A stretch of DNA of 64,000 nucleotides from Sodiomyces alkalinus F11 (Eukaryota > Ascomycota > Sordariomycetes > Glomerellales > Plectosphaerellaceae), in NCBI RefSeq assembly GCF_003711515.1, contig NW_021167085.1, positions 958,279 through 1,022,278 on the forward strand. Direction: 5' to 3'. The position numbers were made by a program, and so were the translations under genes. Shown one piece after another: positions 53,875 to 64,000 of this stretch. The notes below the pieces were generated by a model. That model had not been told where the DNA came from. It made no database searches and worked only from the letters and a program-made list of their open reading frames with translations. Each line of letters opens with the position of its first letter. Position 1 is the stretch's first letter.

Positions 53875-55050
53875 ACGGGAATGCTTTGCAACACCCCGAC
53901 TTGGCATTGAGATAACGGGGTGTGCAGAGTGAATCCTTTTATGACTTTTAATGACTGCCTACCATGTGGTGGGAAATATCTTGGGGCACATGGGCATCCC
54001 AACCTGGATAAGAGCCTGCTAGATGGCTACTTAATAATACCTTAGCTTATTAATTACTATATTTCTACTCAGTACGATTACAATATCGATTCTCGCCTTC
54101 TATATCCTCTTTACGAAGTTCTGGCTGGATATTACGAAGTATAAGCAATACAGGTCAAATGGTAGTAACGACATCAGCCACGACAACCACGATACCCCTA
54201 AACGCCCCGCTTTTTAAACTTAGAAGGCCATCCCCGCCGCTATGATATTAATTTTTTTTGTTGCATTGAGGTCGACCGGGGCATTGCTGGACGCGGTTCC
54301 CGATGATGAAGCACTTGCTTCAAAGAAGCCGCAAGGTACGGATAGGTTTTAGGTAAGTACCTCGCCTATTAATATGTGATATCTTCTGGACATTGACGAA
54401 ATACATCACTTATCCGGGACACTTTAAAGTTGAGTCTAAACCCCAGCCGGCACTAGTGGCTCGGACCCACTCCTGCGCTCCTATCCATACAGTTACTTGC
54501 TGACTACCTTGGACTAGTTACTAGGTAGGTAGTGATTCCATTGGTAACACCCGCCCTCTTAGCTGGCCGAGTAAACGCGAGGGACTCTCTGCACAAAGTG
54601 GTAACGGTAGGTATGGTTGGTGTCGTACTCCGTACCAAAAGACCAAAGTACCTTACCTTAAAAGGTCACCTCGCCTGTATTCCGTATGTACCTGGGCCCT
54701 TGCCCCATGCTGCTGCTGCCTTGAGCTTGGTCACATTGCTGATCTGATCACGTTGACCGACCTCAAAACACCTATTCACTCGTCGCCCAGACATGTCGAG
54801 CCAAACAGTATTCTCTATGTCATGAACTTCGTCACTGCAAGTCCGAGCAACACGACACATACACCTTTCTTTCCTTTCTTTACCTGCCTACACCTACCCC
54901 CATACCCCGCGTTGTCCCCACCCCCTCCTTTCACCTCCTGACAGATAAGATAACCACCACTCTGCCTCCCTGTCCTACATACGAAGGGCTCCCCTCTCTG
55001 TCCGGTATAGTCAAGGAGCTTCGGGGATCACCTCCGAATCTGGTCAAAAC
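53875..55050. other. Intergenic region with a RIP-like patch
   Basis: From about 54030 to 54260 the sequence is TA-rich and poor in TG, with TATA and TTAATTACTATATTTC words like those in the left-edge RIP block. It may be a short decayed repeat. GTACTCCGTAC lies at 54625-54635, beside TACCTTACCTTA. C/T-rich sequence (54860-54945) leads to the SGNH hydrolase start. No gene is supported. Confidence 0.5.
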
Positions 55051-56196
55051 ATGCCGACACCAAGGCGGTCCCTCCGTATCCTCTGCTTCGGCGACTCCCT
55101 GACTGCCGGGTACTCCCACCACGGCGCGGTCTACCACCCTTACGCGGAGGTGCTCGACGAGAAACTCAAGGCGGCCTTTCCAAACACTGATATCACGATC
55201 CTCGAGAATGGCATGCCCGGGGATATTGTTTCAACAGAGGCGTTTATACAGAGGCTAGAATCAGAACGTTAAGTCTGCCCTGTCATCTTTGCCCTCTGTC
55301 GATGTCTTGGTGGACCGGGACTTCTTACTTCCTCATTACTTGTCCCACTTCGTGACTGAAAGGCTGGGTTGCTGACACACGTTGGGCTTAACAGTAGACA
55401 GGCCGACTTTCGACTGGGTTATCATTCTGGGTGGGACCAAGTAAGCTTGCTTCCCCCATCTCTTCCGTCTGTTCCTTGAACTCGTGCTCGTCACTCTTCG
55501 CATCATATCCCCGCACGAGGCCTCGTCCATTTTGGCGGGGTAAAAACATATGTGCTAATACGCCGTCCCTAGTGACATCGGATACGGCATCGAACCGGAA
55601 ACGATTCTATCGTCCCTTGAGGAAGCTTTTGCAACTTGCCTCTTCAAGGGTAGCAAGGTCCTCGCCCTCACTATCCCGGAAACACATTCCAAGCCGGGGA
55701 ATTTGAGCGCGCGCAGCAGGAAACAGGTCAACGATGGCATTATGAAGCAGGACACACATGGCCTGTAAGACCTTCACCTTCTCTCCACCTGTGCAAGTTT
55801 TGACTTCTGGACCGTACCACACCTCTGCTGCCTCCTCTCCCACAACTACGCCAGTCAACACATCACGTAACTGACAACCGCCTGCCTCGTTTTAGCTACG
55901 CCTTTGATCTCCATGCCGCAATACCATACCACTCCCTGTCGCCCCAAGACAAAGAGAAGTACTGGGACGACGGACTCCACCTGACACCAGATGGCTATGA
56001 CTGGATGGGCAGGCACATTGCTAGTGCTCTGATCAAGCTCATAATTCAAGAGGTCAGTGCCACTGGTGCCACCGATCGGCGGTCGAGGAGGATGCTGCGG
56101 TACGCGCAGGACGAGTTGCTGTTCGAGGAGGAGATGGGGGATCCTAGGCGTCTCCACGAGGGGTACGTCGTCGTACGGTTGAAGGATCTTAACTAA
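55051..56196 (+). CDS. SGNH-family hydrolase (GDSL-type esterase)
   Basis: Four exons, 55051-55267, 55395-55440, 55573-55764 and 55896-56196, with long introns for this window (127, 132 and 131 nt), give 251 residues. The catalytic blocks are RILCFGDSLTAGY (block I, nucleophile Ser), NGMPGDIV (block II Gly), ILGGTND (block III Asn, spliced across exons 2 and 3) and DGLHLTPDGY (block V Asp and His). There is no signal peptide or membrane segment, so a cytosolic esterase or lipase is likely; the substrate cannot be told. The first donor (GTTAAG) is non-consensus but needed for GGTND. Exon 2 is only 46 nt. Confidence 0.85.
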
Positions 56197-56474
56197 GAGG
56201 AAATATGATATAATTAGGGTCAGCCGTCTGTCTAAGGTTCCATCCATCGCTGATGCAACAAACCCACAAAACGCCGCCTACACCATTCGGGTTCTCGTTT
56301 ATCTGCCGCTCTGTAAATATGCTATGCTTTTGCTTTGCTTTTCGTTCAGCTTAAGACCCTGATTGAGACTGTCCCAAACCCAGTTCCGTTCTAACGCCAG
56401 ATGCATGTTCGTCTCGTGAATGTCATGACTGTGACCGTTTCTTCTTTTGTTTCTTCTGTTTCTTCTGCTTCCTC

Positions 56475-57871
56475 TTACACATGGAGGTTGTTCGCCACGA
56501 AAGTCTGGACAGCATGGTCAGCGTACGTATGATAATTTCGTCCCGAGAGAGGTAGGTAAGGGAGAAATGAGAGAAAGAAAATAAAAATAGAAAAAGAAAA
56601 AGAAAAAGAAAATAAAAACATACCGGAAACTCCTTCTGCAGAGCGTTGGTCGCATTCTCCACCTCCTCGGCCACGCTCTGGATGTTGACATCCCACTGGC
56701 GCATCTCCTTGCCCACCACCATTTCGGCCCGCCCGCTGCCCTTCTCGCCAGAAGCCTCTCCCCTCTCGAACCAGATGATGCGCTCGATCTGGTCAATCCG
56801 GCCCACGAGGCGGCCCTGCTCGATCATGCGCGCCGTCGTCTCCTCCGCCTTGTCCGGGTCCAGCCCGAGCAGGGCGCCCAGGGCGTCGACCCCGATGTTG
56901 GCATAGAGCCGAGACGCGCCGAGGAGGTTGTGCTCGACGACGGCGCGGGCCAGGACCGTCGACCCGTCAGCAGTAGTGGCGAGCTGGTGCGGCTGCAAGC
57001 CCTGGGCGAACTTGTCGACCTCGTCCTGGGAGAGGAGTCGGTCCAGGTAGATGTTCTCGAGGATGCCGTACTCGGCCAGCCCGGCGGAGCGTTCGTCCTT
57101 GCAGAGGCGGCCCAGGGTCCGGCTGCGCAGGGGGCCGGCGGGGGCGAGGATGGCGCATTTGACGGCCATGGCCAAGGTATGGAGGCGCTCCTCCTCGGCG
57201 ATGGCCGGGATGAGGCTGATGTCGAGGTAGCGGGCGGCGGCGGCGAGGAAGTCGCGCTTGGAGTCGAGGATGCGGGCCTGGCTGAGGCGGAAGTGGAGGT
57301 CGAGGTCGCGGGCGTCGGCGGGCCGCTCGCGGTCGGACACGACGTGCATGATGTTCTTGAGCTTGTTGACGTACGTCTCGGCCGCGGTGGTGTCGTCCTC
57401 CTCGAGGTAGTTGCGGGCGATGCGCACCCAGACGCGGGCGCGGTCGGTGTCGGTGACTTTGCGTTGGGACGAGTCGAGGGGGATTTCGGCGAGGCACTGC
57501 GCGGCGGCCAGAAAGTCTTCTTCGGCTTCGTACGCGGTCGCTACGAGGTCTCGGAACTGGGCGGCCTGCTCCAGGAAGGAGGTGGACTGCTGGGATGCCA
57601 GGAGGGAGAGGGCGTGGAGGCCGACATCTTTCCAACTCTCGTGGTCGTCCAGGGCCCGCAATGTTTCGACGAAGGAGTGGAGGAGCCCGCGGGTGGCCAC
57701 TATGCCCAGCGAGTCATCGAAGAGGGAGGTTAGAATGATTTTAAGGTCGGCACTGATGGCGGAGGAGCTGGAGAGATTTTTGGTGTTTGAAATGATGGAT
57801 TCGTAAATCGGGGCCTTATCGGAGGCCGACCGTGCTTTGGCGAGCTCCGCCGCCACTGCCTCTGATGCCAT
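56475..57871 (-). CDS. csn4: COP9 signalosome subunit 4 (CSN4)
   Basis: Exon 1 is 56624-57871 and exon 2 is 56475-56504 (119-nt T-rich intron, GTATGT donor, CGCTGACC branch), for 425 residues. The N-terminal helical repeats (LKIILTSLFDDSLG, ARVWVRIARNYLEEDD, DLDLHFRLSQARILDSKRDF) and the PCI domain (about 290-400: LENIYLDRLL, LLGASRLYANIGVDALGALL, MIEQGRLVGRIDQIERIIWF) match CSN4. CSN4 is a structural subunit of the complex that removes Nedd8 from cullins. The last exon encodes TFVANNLHV only. The protein should help control SCF ligases, the class to which the F-box protein nearby would belong; that link is general, not specific. Confidence 0.88.
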
Positions 57872-58738
57872 CGTGAAGTTATGAACCTTGAACGTGTTGA
57901 ACGGGGAGGGAAGTCAGGTGTTTCGGCAGTGTTCTGTTGGAATTCGTGTGTCGCTGCCATGGCTGCCATGGAGTGGAGGCCGGTTTCTGATTCCTCAACT
58001 TCTCCATCACGTGCAGAGCTATGGCCCGTGCATACCCCACTCCGACGTACGTACCAGTCCGCTCGGCGACGCTGTCGGGTCAAACTCTGGTTTACTGGTT
58101 CGAAGATAACAGGGCCATCCAGGCTTCGGCTGTTATAAGGATAATCGAGATCTTTCTTTCCCCTGGGCGTCTTGCCAAAGAATGTTTGGATTGCGGACAT
58201 CGCCGTGGATCACGCCCAAAATTGGCGTATCGTTTCTAATACCCTGCCCAAGTTTTGCGCCCGAACAGAATTGAACACCAAGATGAGGGCATAGAGAGCA
58301 ACAGATGTGTCCAATATGGTGAAAGACTTAAGTGTCGTGCTGCTGTAGGTTGGTCTCTGGACCGCACTCTATTCTTCTTCGCTCGCATCAAGAGTCAGCA
58401 CGTTAATTACGCCCTCGCTGCGTTCTGCGAGTATGAAAGCTCCTTTCTATACGGTTGTGCATTGAATTGAATTGGCCATGCAGCCAGGAGCCTATCGGAG
58501 GGTATCTCTCTAGACCTTCCCCCCCCAAGAAACTCTCTCGAGTCAAGTACATCTTAAGTGTTCGGCACGCAACAAATTTCAAACAGCAAATTTCAAAGAA
58601 ACCAAGCGCTCAGACATGCTACGCCCCTCGCGTACTCTTTCCCACTTCAGCTAGTTGCAGTGCTGGGACACAAGTGGCAGCTTCTTCTCTGGCGCAGCAT
58701 ATCGCCACCGCACGCCCACCCACAGCTGTCCAAGGTCC
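57872..58738. other. Intergenic region
   Basis: Upstream of CSN4 and downstream of the phosphate symporter. Small overlapping frames only; no gene is supported. Confidence 0.55.
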
Positions 58739-60433
58739 TCAGCTAAAACTCGGAGCGTTGAGAGCCATGGCGGTGAGCAGGCCAGCGAAGGTAGCAACAC
58801 ATGGAAGCGTCAAGACCCAACCAAGGAAGATGTACGCGAGCTGTTTCCAATTGGTGGCGCCGAAATCCATATTCATCAAGGAGACACCGACCACGGCGCC
58901 GGTCAATGTCTGGGTAGTGCTCACGGGCAAACCCAGCCGGCTCGCCAGCAGGATCGTGATAGCCGCTCCGAGCTCCATCGCGTAACCCCTGGTCGGGCTA
59001 AGTTGGGTGATCTTATTGCCGAGAGCCTTGACGATGTGGTGACCCATGAACCAGAAACCCGCGCCGAGCAGGATACCGGCGACAGCGAGGATCCAGACAG
59101 GCGTGGGGTTCTCGCTTCCGACCTCGCCCGTGTTGTACGTTTGGTAAACCGCCACCCAAGGACCGACCGCGTTGGCGACATCGTTAGAGCCGTGAGAGAT
59201 GGACATCATAACGGCGCTTGCGACTTGCGCATACGTCCAGAGATGCTCGATGCGGTTATCGTATCGGGGAGCCTTGCTGTGGACGTTTTCTAGGCGAAGG
59301 GACGAATGCGTGATGCAGTCCCGAGTGACCCCCTGGAGCAAGAAGTATACCACGTAGCTCTTGATCCTCTTCGGATGATACATGGGAAGATGGGCCGTCG
59401 GGGCGAGGAAGCGTTCTTCCGGCTCTGGCTTGCGCGGCGCGCGTGGCACGTCTGGTGTAGGCTGGCGCTCGAGGTCTCCAGAGGCGGGATCCTCTGAATC
59501 AATCTGCTTTGGACCTTCGGTGGGCTTGGCGGCGGGTTGCTGATCGGCCACCGGGGTGGGCTTGTCGTGAGCGCTCTGATAATGATCGACGAGCATGGTT
59601 TCCTTGCCGGGGAAATACAAGGGCGGGTTCTCCCTCCGTAGAAGAGGTCCGAGGGGAAGATGCCAGGGGCGCATTCGAGGATCCTTCAGGACAACGACGC
59701 GGTGAAAGTATGGTAGAAAGAAAATGTACGAAATGGCGAGGACTCCGAAGAAGGTTCCCAGCACAATGGCAGAAGCTATGCCGGCGCCTAATTCCTCGAG
59801 ACTCGGGGCTCCGGGTGCCTCGATAGTGATAAAGAGGGCGAGCACCGCGCCAGTAAAGGCAAGGTAAAATGGAATTGCCCTGAGCGCCTTCTGAAACGAG
59901 TCCTTACGCTCCAGCACGGAGAACTTGAGCGTTGCAAAAAGGATCGCGGATATAGCGGCCGAGATCAGCGGGGAAATAAGCCAGGAAGCAGCAATCTGAG
60001 AGACACTGCCACGTGTCCACTGCCAGGTGACGGCGGATTGGGCGCCAATGCCTGCGCCGATGAGGGCGCCGACGATAGTATGAGTGGTGGAAACAGGGAA
60101 ACCAAGCTTCGTTGCGGTCAGAAGCCATGTGGCGGAGGCAATCTCAGCGGCGCCCATAGCCACGAGAATCGTGGCCGGGTGGCTCCGGAAGCGATCTAGG
60201 CCGATAATACCGTTCTTGATAGTGTTGGTAACGCGGGAGCCGAGCACGACAGCACCGAGAAATTCGGCGAGTACGGATATGACACCGGCCTGGGCCATCG
60301 TCAGGGTTCGTGCGGCCACAGATGTGGCGAAGGCGTTCGCCACATCGTTGGCACCGTTGCCGAAGGCGCTCAAGCAGAAGGCGACGGTAGTGATGGCGAG
60401 AATCCACCAGTATTGGGGTAAAGCTGGCGACAT
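58739..60433 (-). CDS. pho-4: PHO-4-type Na+/phosphate symporter
   Basis: An intronless frame; I use ATG 60433 (MSPALPQYWWILAI, 564 residues), since the frame's earlier ATG at 60550 adds 39 residues without a conserved look. The two inverted PiT repeats are plain: SAFGNGANDVANAFATSV near residue 25 and SISHGSNDVANAVGPW in the second half. Each is followed by a GFPVSTTHT / GLPVSTTQT block. About ten hydrophobic segments flank a central hydrophilic loop (about 300-385) rich in Pro and Glu. The layout matches Neurospora PHO-4 and yeast Pho89, high-affinity plasma-membrane phosphate importers induced by phosphate starvation. Confidence 0.92.
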   Translation of the reverse strand: MSPALPQYWWILAITTVAFCLSAFGNGANDVANAFATSVAARTLTMAQAGVISVLAEFLGAVVLGSRVTNTIKNGIIGLDRFRSHPATILVAMGAAEIASATWLLTATKLGFPVSTTHTIVGALIGAGIGAQSAVTWQWTRGSVSQIAASWLISPLISAAISAILFATLKFSVLERKDSFQKALRAIPFYLAFTGAVLALFITIEAPGAPSLEELGAGIASAIVLGTFFGVLAISYIFFLPYFHRVVVLKDPRMRPWHLPLGPLLRRENPPLYFPGKETMLVDHYQSAHDKPTPVADQQPAAKPTEGPKQIDSEDPASGDLERQPTPDVPRAPRKPEPEERFLAPTAHLPMYHPKRIKSYVVYFLLQGVTRDCITHSSLRLENVHSKAPRYDNRIEHLWTYAQVASAVMMSISHGSNDVANAVGPWVAVYQTYNTGEVGSENPTPVWILAVAGILLGAGFWFMGHHIVKALGNKITQLSPTRGYAMELGAAITILLASRLGLPVSTTQTLTGAVVGVSLMNMDFGATNWKQLAYIFLGWVLTLPCVATFAGLLTAMALNAPSFS

Positions 60434-62004
60434 GATGGCCGACCACGAAGCCTGATCTGGCGGGTACCGCGGGGCAACAAATGAGAGTGAAGTACACAAG
60501 GGGAATAGGGAGGTTTCTTGGGGTAGGAGAAGCAGTGAGAAGCTGTTCAAGGACTACCTTATGTTAAACGGGAGAGATGGGGGACCCGGGAAGGGGAGGT
60601 TTTTGTAGAAGAGCTGCTGTCCCTCATAGTCACAGTAAACGTCACGAAGTGGCATAACGGACAGGGGTTAGTAAAAAAAAATGAAAATTCTCAACTGTTG
60701 GTTCAGTTCAGCGAGGGGCCGAGTTGCAACTGGAAGTGGGATTCAGCCTGGAAGTATGAATGGGGATTCGTCGAGCACTGCCATGCAGGGAAGTACCTGC
60801 CTAGAACAACAACCATACGGGACGGGCAAGTCGAGCACGTGTTGCACGCAGGCTCGCTGAATGGAAGAGCTCGAATAGGGGGACAAAGGCTAGATTAGCT
60901 CTAATCATGATGTTACCTGGATCCAGAAACGAAGAGGCGGCGTGGGCCGCGTGGGGGGGAAGGGGCGGGGGGTGGCGGTTTTTATTCCCGCTACTTGAAA
61001 TCTAGGAGGGAGGGGATATCCTTCTTTTCAGGAGCACGTTTATTCCGACTGCCCTGGGGAACTATTATTAACCGGCTGGCGTGTGTACATACATGTAGAC
61101 AAGACTCGGGAACGGCGCCTAGGTAGAGACTTGGCGCCCCACCAGTCAGAATTTTCGCAACGTCGTAAAGTACTCAGTACAATATCACCAGTCAGATTTT
61201 CACAGCAACTTAATAAAGTAATTATGCTGGTACGCGACAAGTTATCTCGGGCATTCTTAGAGCCAGTTACGCCGATGTATTTTTAAGGAAACGGGGAAGT
61301 GCGGCGAATCATAGATATAAGGTAGCCTTTGCTATTCCCAGAGCTGTTGAGTCCGTACGGTGGACGAGGATCCATAGCGAGAGACAAAAAAGGTGTTTAA
61401 ACACTTCCCAGGTGCCTCTCAATATATTAAGCTACAACCAACCTCGCCCTCGCCCTCCACGGTATCCACCACCTCGACCTCAATCGTAAGGACGATATCA
61501 CTCAATCGATCGTGAGCAGATGCGACCAGTTCTGCGACCAATAGGACCGGACTTCTGCAGGCGTGCCACACTACTCTCATAGGATTGGTTGACTTCGGCC
61601 GCCGACCCCGGACACATCCGAACCCTTGGACACGCTAGGTAGACTTGGCATGCCAAGTTCTGCCCGGCCCTGGTTGCCCGATTTGCGGGGAGTTGCAATG
61701 GGAAGGTAATAATCAGCAATCGGCGTTTTATCGATGACATGTTAGCAGTGACATGCTCCAGTCTGTCGCATGGGCACGGGATCACAACTGTTGAATTGAC
61801 GAACGTATAATCCGGCCAGAGCAGAGATTCAATGGATGTATAATTGTATTGATACATAAAGGAAAGGAAAAACAGGAAGGTGTGGGTGTTCTAAATCTAT
61901 CTACCCTAGCCCCGTATGTGAGTTATGGCCGTCTGCCGTGAACATTCGGAATGCTCTCAAGGGATGTTAAACGTTCTTCGTCTGTTATGAATATATGACC
62001 GGCA
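60434..62004. other. 1.6 kb intergenic region between divergent genes
   Basis: Upstream space of the phosphate symporter (leftward) and the arrestin-like gene (rightward). A G-rich run (about 60953-60975) and CACGTG-like words (GCACGTG at 60836-60842, close to a Pho4/NUC-1 type E-box) are the only items of note. No gene is supported; a 119-codon minus frame at 61498-61857 has no family features. Confidence 0.5.
60837..60842. promoter_or_regulatory. CACGTG E-box upstream of the phosphate symporter
   Basis: CACGTG occurs in GAGCACGTGTTG about 400 nt upstream of the PHO-4-type start. CACGTG is the core bound by yeast Pho4 and Neurospora NUC-1, which activate phosphate-starvation genes including this transporter family. 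A single 6-mer can occur by chance, so this is a candidate only. Confidence 0.4.
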
Positions 62005-63741
62005 ATGGAAGGCACGCCATCTTGGACCGCTCGCCAGGACCGAGGTCCTATCAACTTGGAAGTCAAATTCAATATCGAAAGTGATTCTCCCTTCCATGGC
62101 GGCCCGCAACGTGCCTGTTTTGTGCGGCCGGGGGATAGGATAAGAGGCACCTGTCGCATCTCCACGGTGCTCGCCTTGCATGATAGTTGGGCTGAGGTTT
62201 CGCTACAGGGCAAGATCCATCTTCATCCATACCAAATACCATCAAGATCCGATGTGATATCTCACTGGACTTTTTTTCTTTTTTCCAGGCTAGAAACTGA
62301 TCGGGGTATCACATACAGGTTTAGAGTCGGTGTTGACCTACAATGTGAACGTTTCGCCACAGGAGAGTTATCGCGAAGTGTTCAGTGCTGAGAGAGTTGA
62401 GTTTGACACTGACACTGCTTCACAGGACGGGAGTCTTACGATCCTCTGCAGTACTAACTCAATTGTTGCTAGTTTCTCCATCTCAGACAACGCTCAAAGC
62501 TTGGGAGGGATTATACCGTGGAAGGTATACGAAAGGTTTATGTTCTTCCATTCCTGTTCGTCATTCCCCCGGGGCTCGATCGAACCAGCGACCAAGCCGA
62601 GGCTACATGCAAACCTTTGCCACCGTCCTTCAAGATCCCCACGACCTTCAGTACCTGGAGTCCAACCCCACCCCCTGAGCCGTACATCACATATGCGTTA
62701 CGGGCTTCCATCGAATACACTGCTTCTGCAGATGCGACAGCCAACTTTACGAAAACCGCCGATATCATTCAACCCATCATCTGTCTTCCTTACATCGAAA
62801 TCCAGCCCCCTGTCGAGACGGGGTGTTTCCCCGACGAGTATATCCTTTCAGCAACACAACCCATGTGGAAGTCTATGCTCGGGCGCAAGCTGGGACGCGT
62901 CACGGTCACGACACTAGAACCCCGGCCTCTGGTTTATGGCTCCGACCAGCCATCTGCCACCGAATGCACATTTCACATAACTGCTGTGGGTAACCTAGCC
63001 AACCTTCAGCGGCTGCGTTCCATGTCTGTTGAAGTAGACCCGGTGCTTCAGACCAAGACCTACTACAGCAGAACGAGGTTGGCAGGGACTCCACAGAAAG
63101 GCTTCCTGCGAGAAGGGGGGCCAATTCGACTCCATACCGACGTTGTGCAGTTGGATAAGCACAAAATATCCAACTTGGAATGGAAGTCCAAGGCGGCAGT
63201 ACTTGCCTCGCAGAGACATTCAGGCTCCGAGACGGATGTTTTCCTCCAGGAACTCGCCGGAGATGGCGCAAAACCTCCTTCCTTAGGTGGAAATACAAGG
63301 TCACGTCAACAACCCAGTCTCCAGAGCTCTACCATCGAGGATGACGCTGCTTTGTGGTATGCCAGCGTCAGCGTCCGCATCCAGCCACCTTTCCAGTTGC
63401 AACCGAGCTTCTGCAGTAAGTATGTGGCCGTATCATATACAATCATTTCCAAAGTATCACTCAGTGGTGGGTATGCAAAGTCATTATACCTCGCATCACC
63501 ACTCCAGGTCGCATATCCCTGCTCCCTACTGCCGAATCCAAGCATCATCGGCACCGACGGCTCGGGATCTTCAGAGATACTGTCACATGATGATGACATC
63601 TGCTGCTCTTCTGTCGGGGGAGATATCGAAATTCCAGACGTACGCCCTGGACTTTTTACTTCATTCTGCATTCAAGGAGCTAATATAATCCACAGCAGAT
63701 CCCCCCCCCCTACATCGAGCGTTGATAAGCTGGAGCTGTGA
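62005..63741 (+). CDS. Arrestin-like trafficking adaptor, exon structure partly unresolved
   Basis: The 5' exon from 62005 encodes PINLEVKFNIESDSPF, VRPGDRIRGTCRI and WAEVSLQG, the first strands of an arrestin N-domain. The long 3' exon (about 62488-63741) has VYVLPFLFVIPPGL, CKPLPPSF, PEPYITYALRASIEYTA and, further on, FCSKYVAVSYTIISKVSLSGG with LASPLQVAYP. These are the matching strand motifs of fungal alpha-arrestins. The first intron may start with GC (GCAAGA at 62210). A TACTAAC branch site (62453-62459) and acceptor CTCAG (62487) define the last. The middle exon between about 62294 and 62440 is not resolved. Such proteins link membrane transporters to Rsp5-type ligases for endocytosis. 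No PY motif is obvious. Confidence 0.65.
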
Positions 63742-64000
63742 AGTAGCGATGGGACAGGTCCGATGGATATTCTGTTCAACCCAAAAATAACCCCACGACT
63801 ACGAATATCGTGAAACACAGGCAGAGGCGGCTTAGGTCCGGTTGATAATCATCACTGAATAATCTACAAGTGTTCGTATTACGTAGGCATTTGTCGAGCC
63901 GAGCCAGCGCTAGAGAGCAGATTTTAAGCTAGCATAATACAGTTTTACGACCCACTCATCGTAGATCGTAGTCCTGCGTAAGCCAGTTATTAGAAGAAAC
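63742..64000. other. Right-edge flank
   Basis: 3' flank of the arrestin-like gene up to the window edge. No gene or element is visible. Confidence 0.5.

Noticed and set aside
56930..57733. 267-codon plus frame
   Set aside because: It is the antisense shadow of CSN4, open because of the strong GC bias at third positions.
63414..63530. Intron starting GTAAGTATG in the arrestin-like gene
   Set aside because: The donor is good, but the sequence it would remove encodes the conserved strand FCSKYVAVSYTII and LASPLQVAYP, so it is coding.
42000..63741. Secondary-metabolite or other biosynthetic cluster
   Set aside because: The genes are unrelated housekeeping types; no synthase, tailoring set or pathway regulator is present.

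Overview
The window looks like nuclear DNA of a filamentous ascomycete (Pezizomycotina, most likely a Sordariomycete). Genes carry short introns (about 60-130 nt) with GT(A/G)NGT-type donors, CTAAC/CTGAC-type branch sites and TAG/CAG acceptors. The protein set is the usual single-copy eukaryotic one (PCNA, dUTPase, proteasome beta-5, Sec9, EMC6, CSN4), and a 7 kb block at the left edge shows the repeat-induced point mutation (RIP) signature known from this group. Gene models were built by eye from translated frames, splice motifs and remembered family features; no search was run.

Layout. 1-7150 is a gene-free, TA-rich, CA/TG-depleted block. It holds a decayed Ty1/copia retrotransposon on the minus strand (integrase about 4100-5000, reverse transcriptase about 1950-2560), apparently interrupted by a later solo LTR (3105-3680) with a 5-bp target duplication. 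From about 7.2 kb the sequence becomes ordinary gene-dense euchromatin. 7.6-14.1 kb: a CENP-K-like kinetochore protein, dUTPase, pyridoxal kinase (with an 11-nt microexon) and PCNA (with a GC-AG intron). 15-25.5 kb: a vezatin/Inp2-type peroxisome-inheritance protein, EMC6, a GTPBP1/2-like GTPase, tRNA-Leu(CAA), the t-SNARE Sec9 and a small Nif3/YqfO-like protein. 25.9-32.5 kb: a DHR2-like DEAH helicase, SDH assembly factor 3, proteasome beta-5 and mitochondrial Qri7. 33-43.3 kb: a large single-pass membrane protein of unknown role, an Mnn10-type mannosyltransferase and a secreted GH16 glucanase. 44.2-53.9 kb: a RING-less SNF2-family helicase and an F-box protein behind a 3.8 kb leader. 55-63.7 kb: an SGNH hydrolase, CSN4, a PHO-4-type phosphate symporter and an arrestin-like protein.

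There is no operon logic and I see no secondary-metabolite cluster. The clearest co-regulation signal is that the CENP-K-like gene, dUTPase and PCNA, which lie within 7 kb, each have an exact ACGCGT (MluI cell-cycle box) upstream of the start codon. This is consistent with shared G1/S control. I found no convincing previously undescribed multi-gene system. The best leads are this cell-cycle group, the layered retroelement history, the unusual splicing of two conserved genes, the uncharacterised membrane protein and SNF2 gene, and a family of short palindromes recurring between genes.
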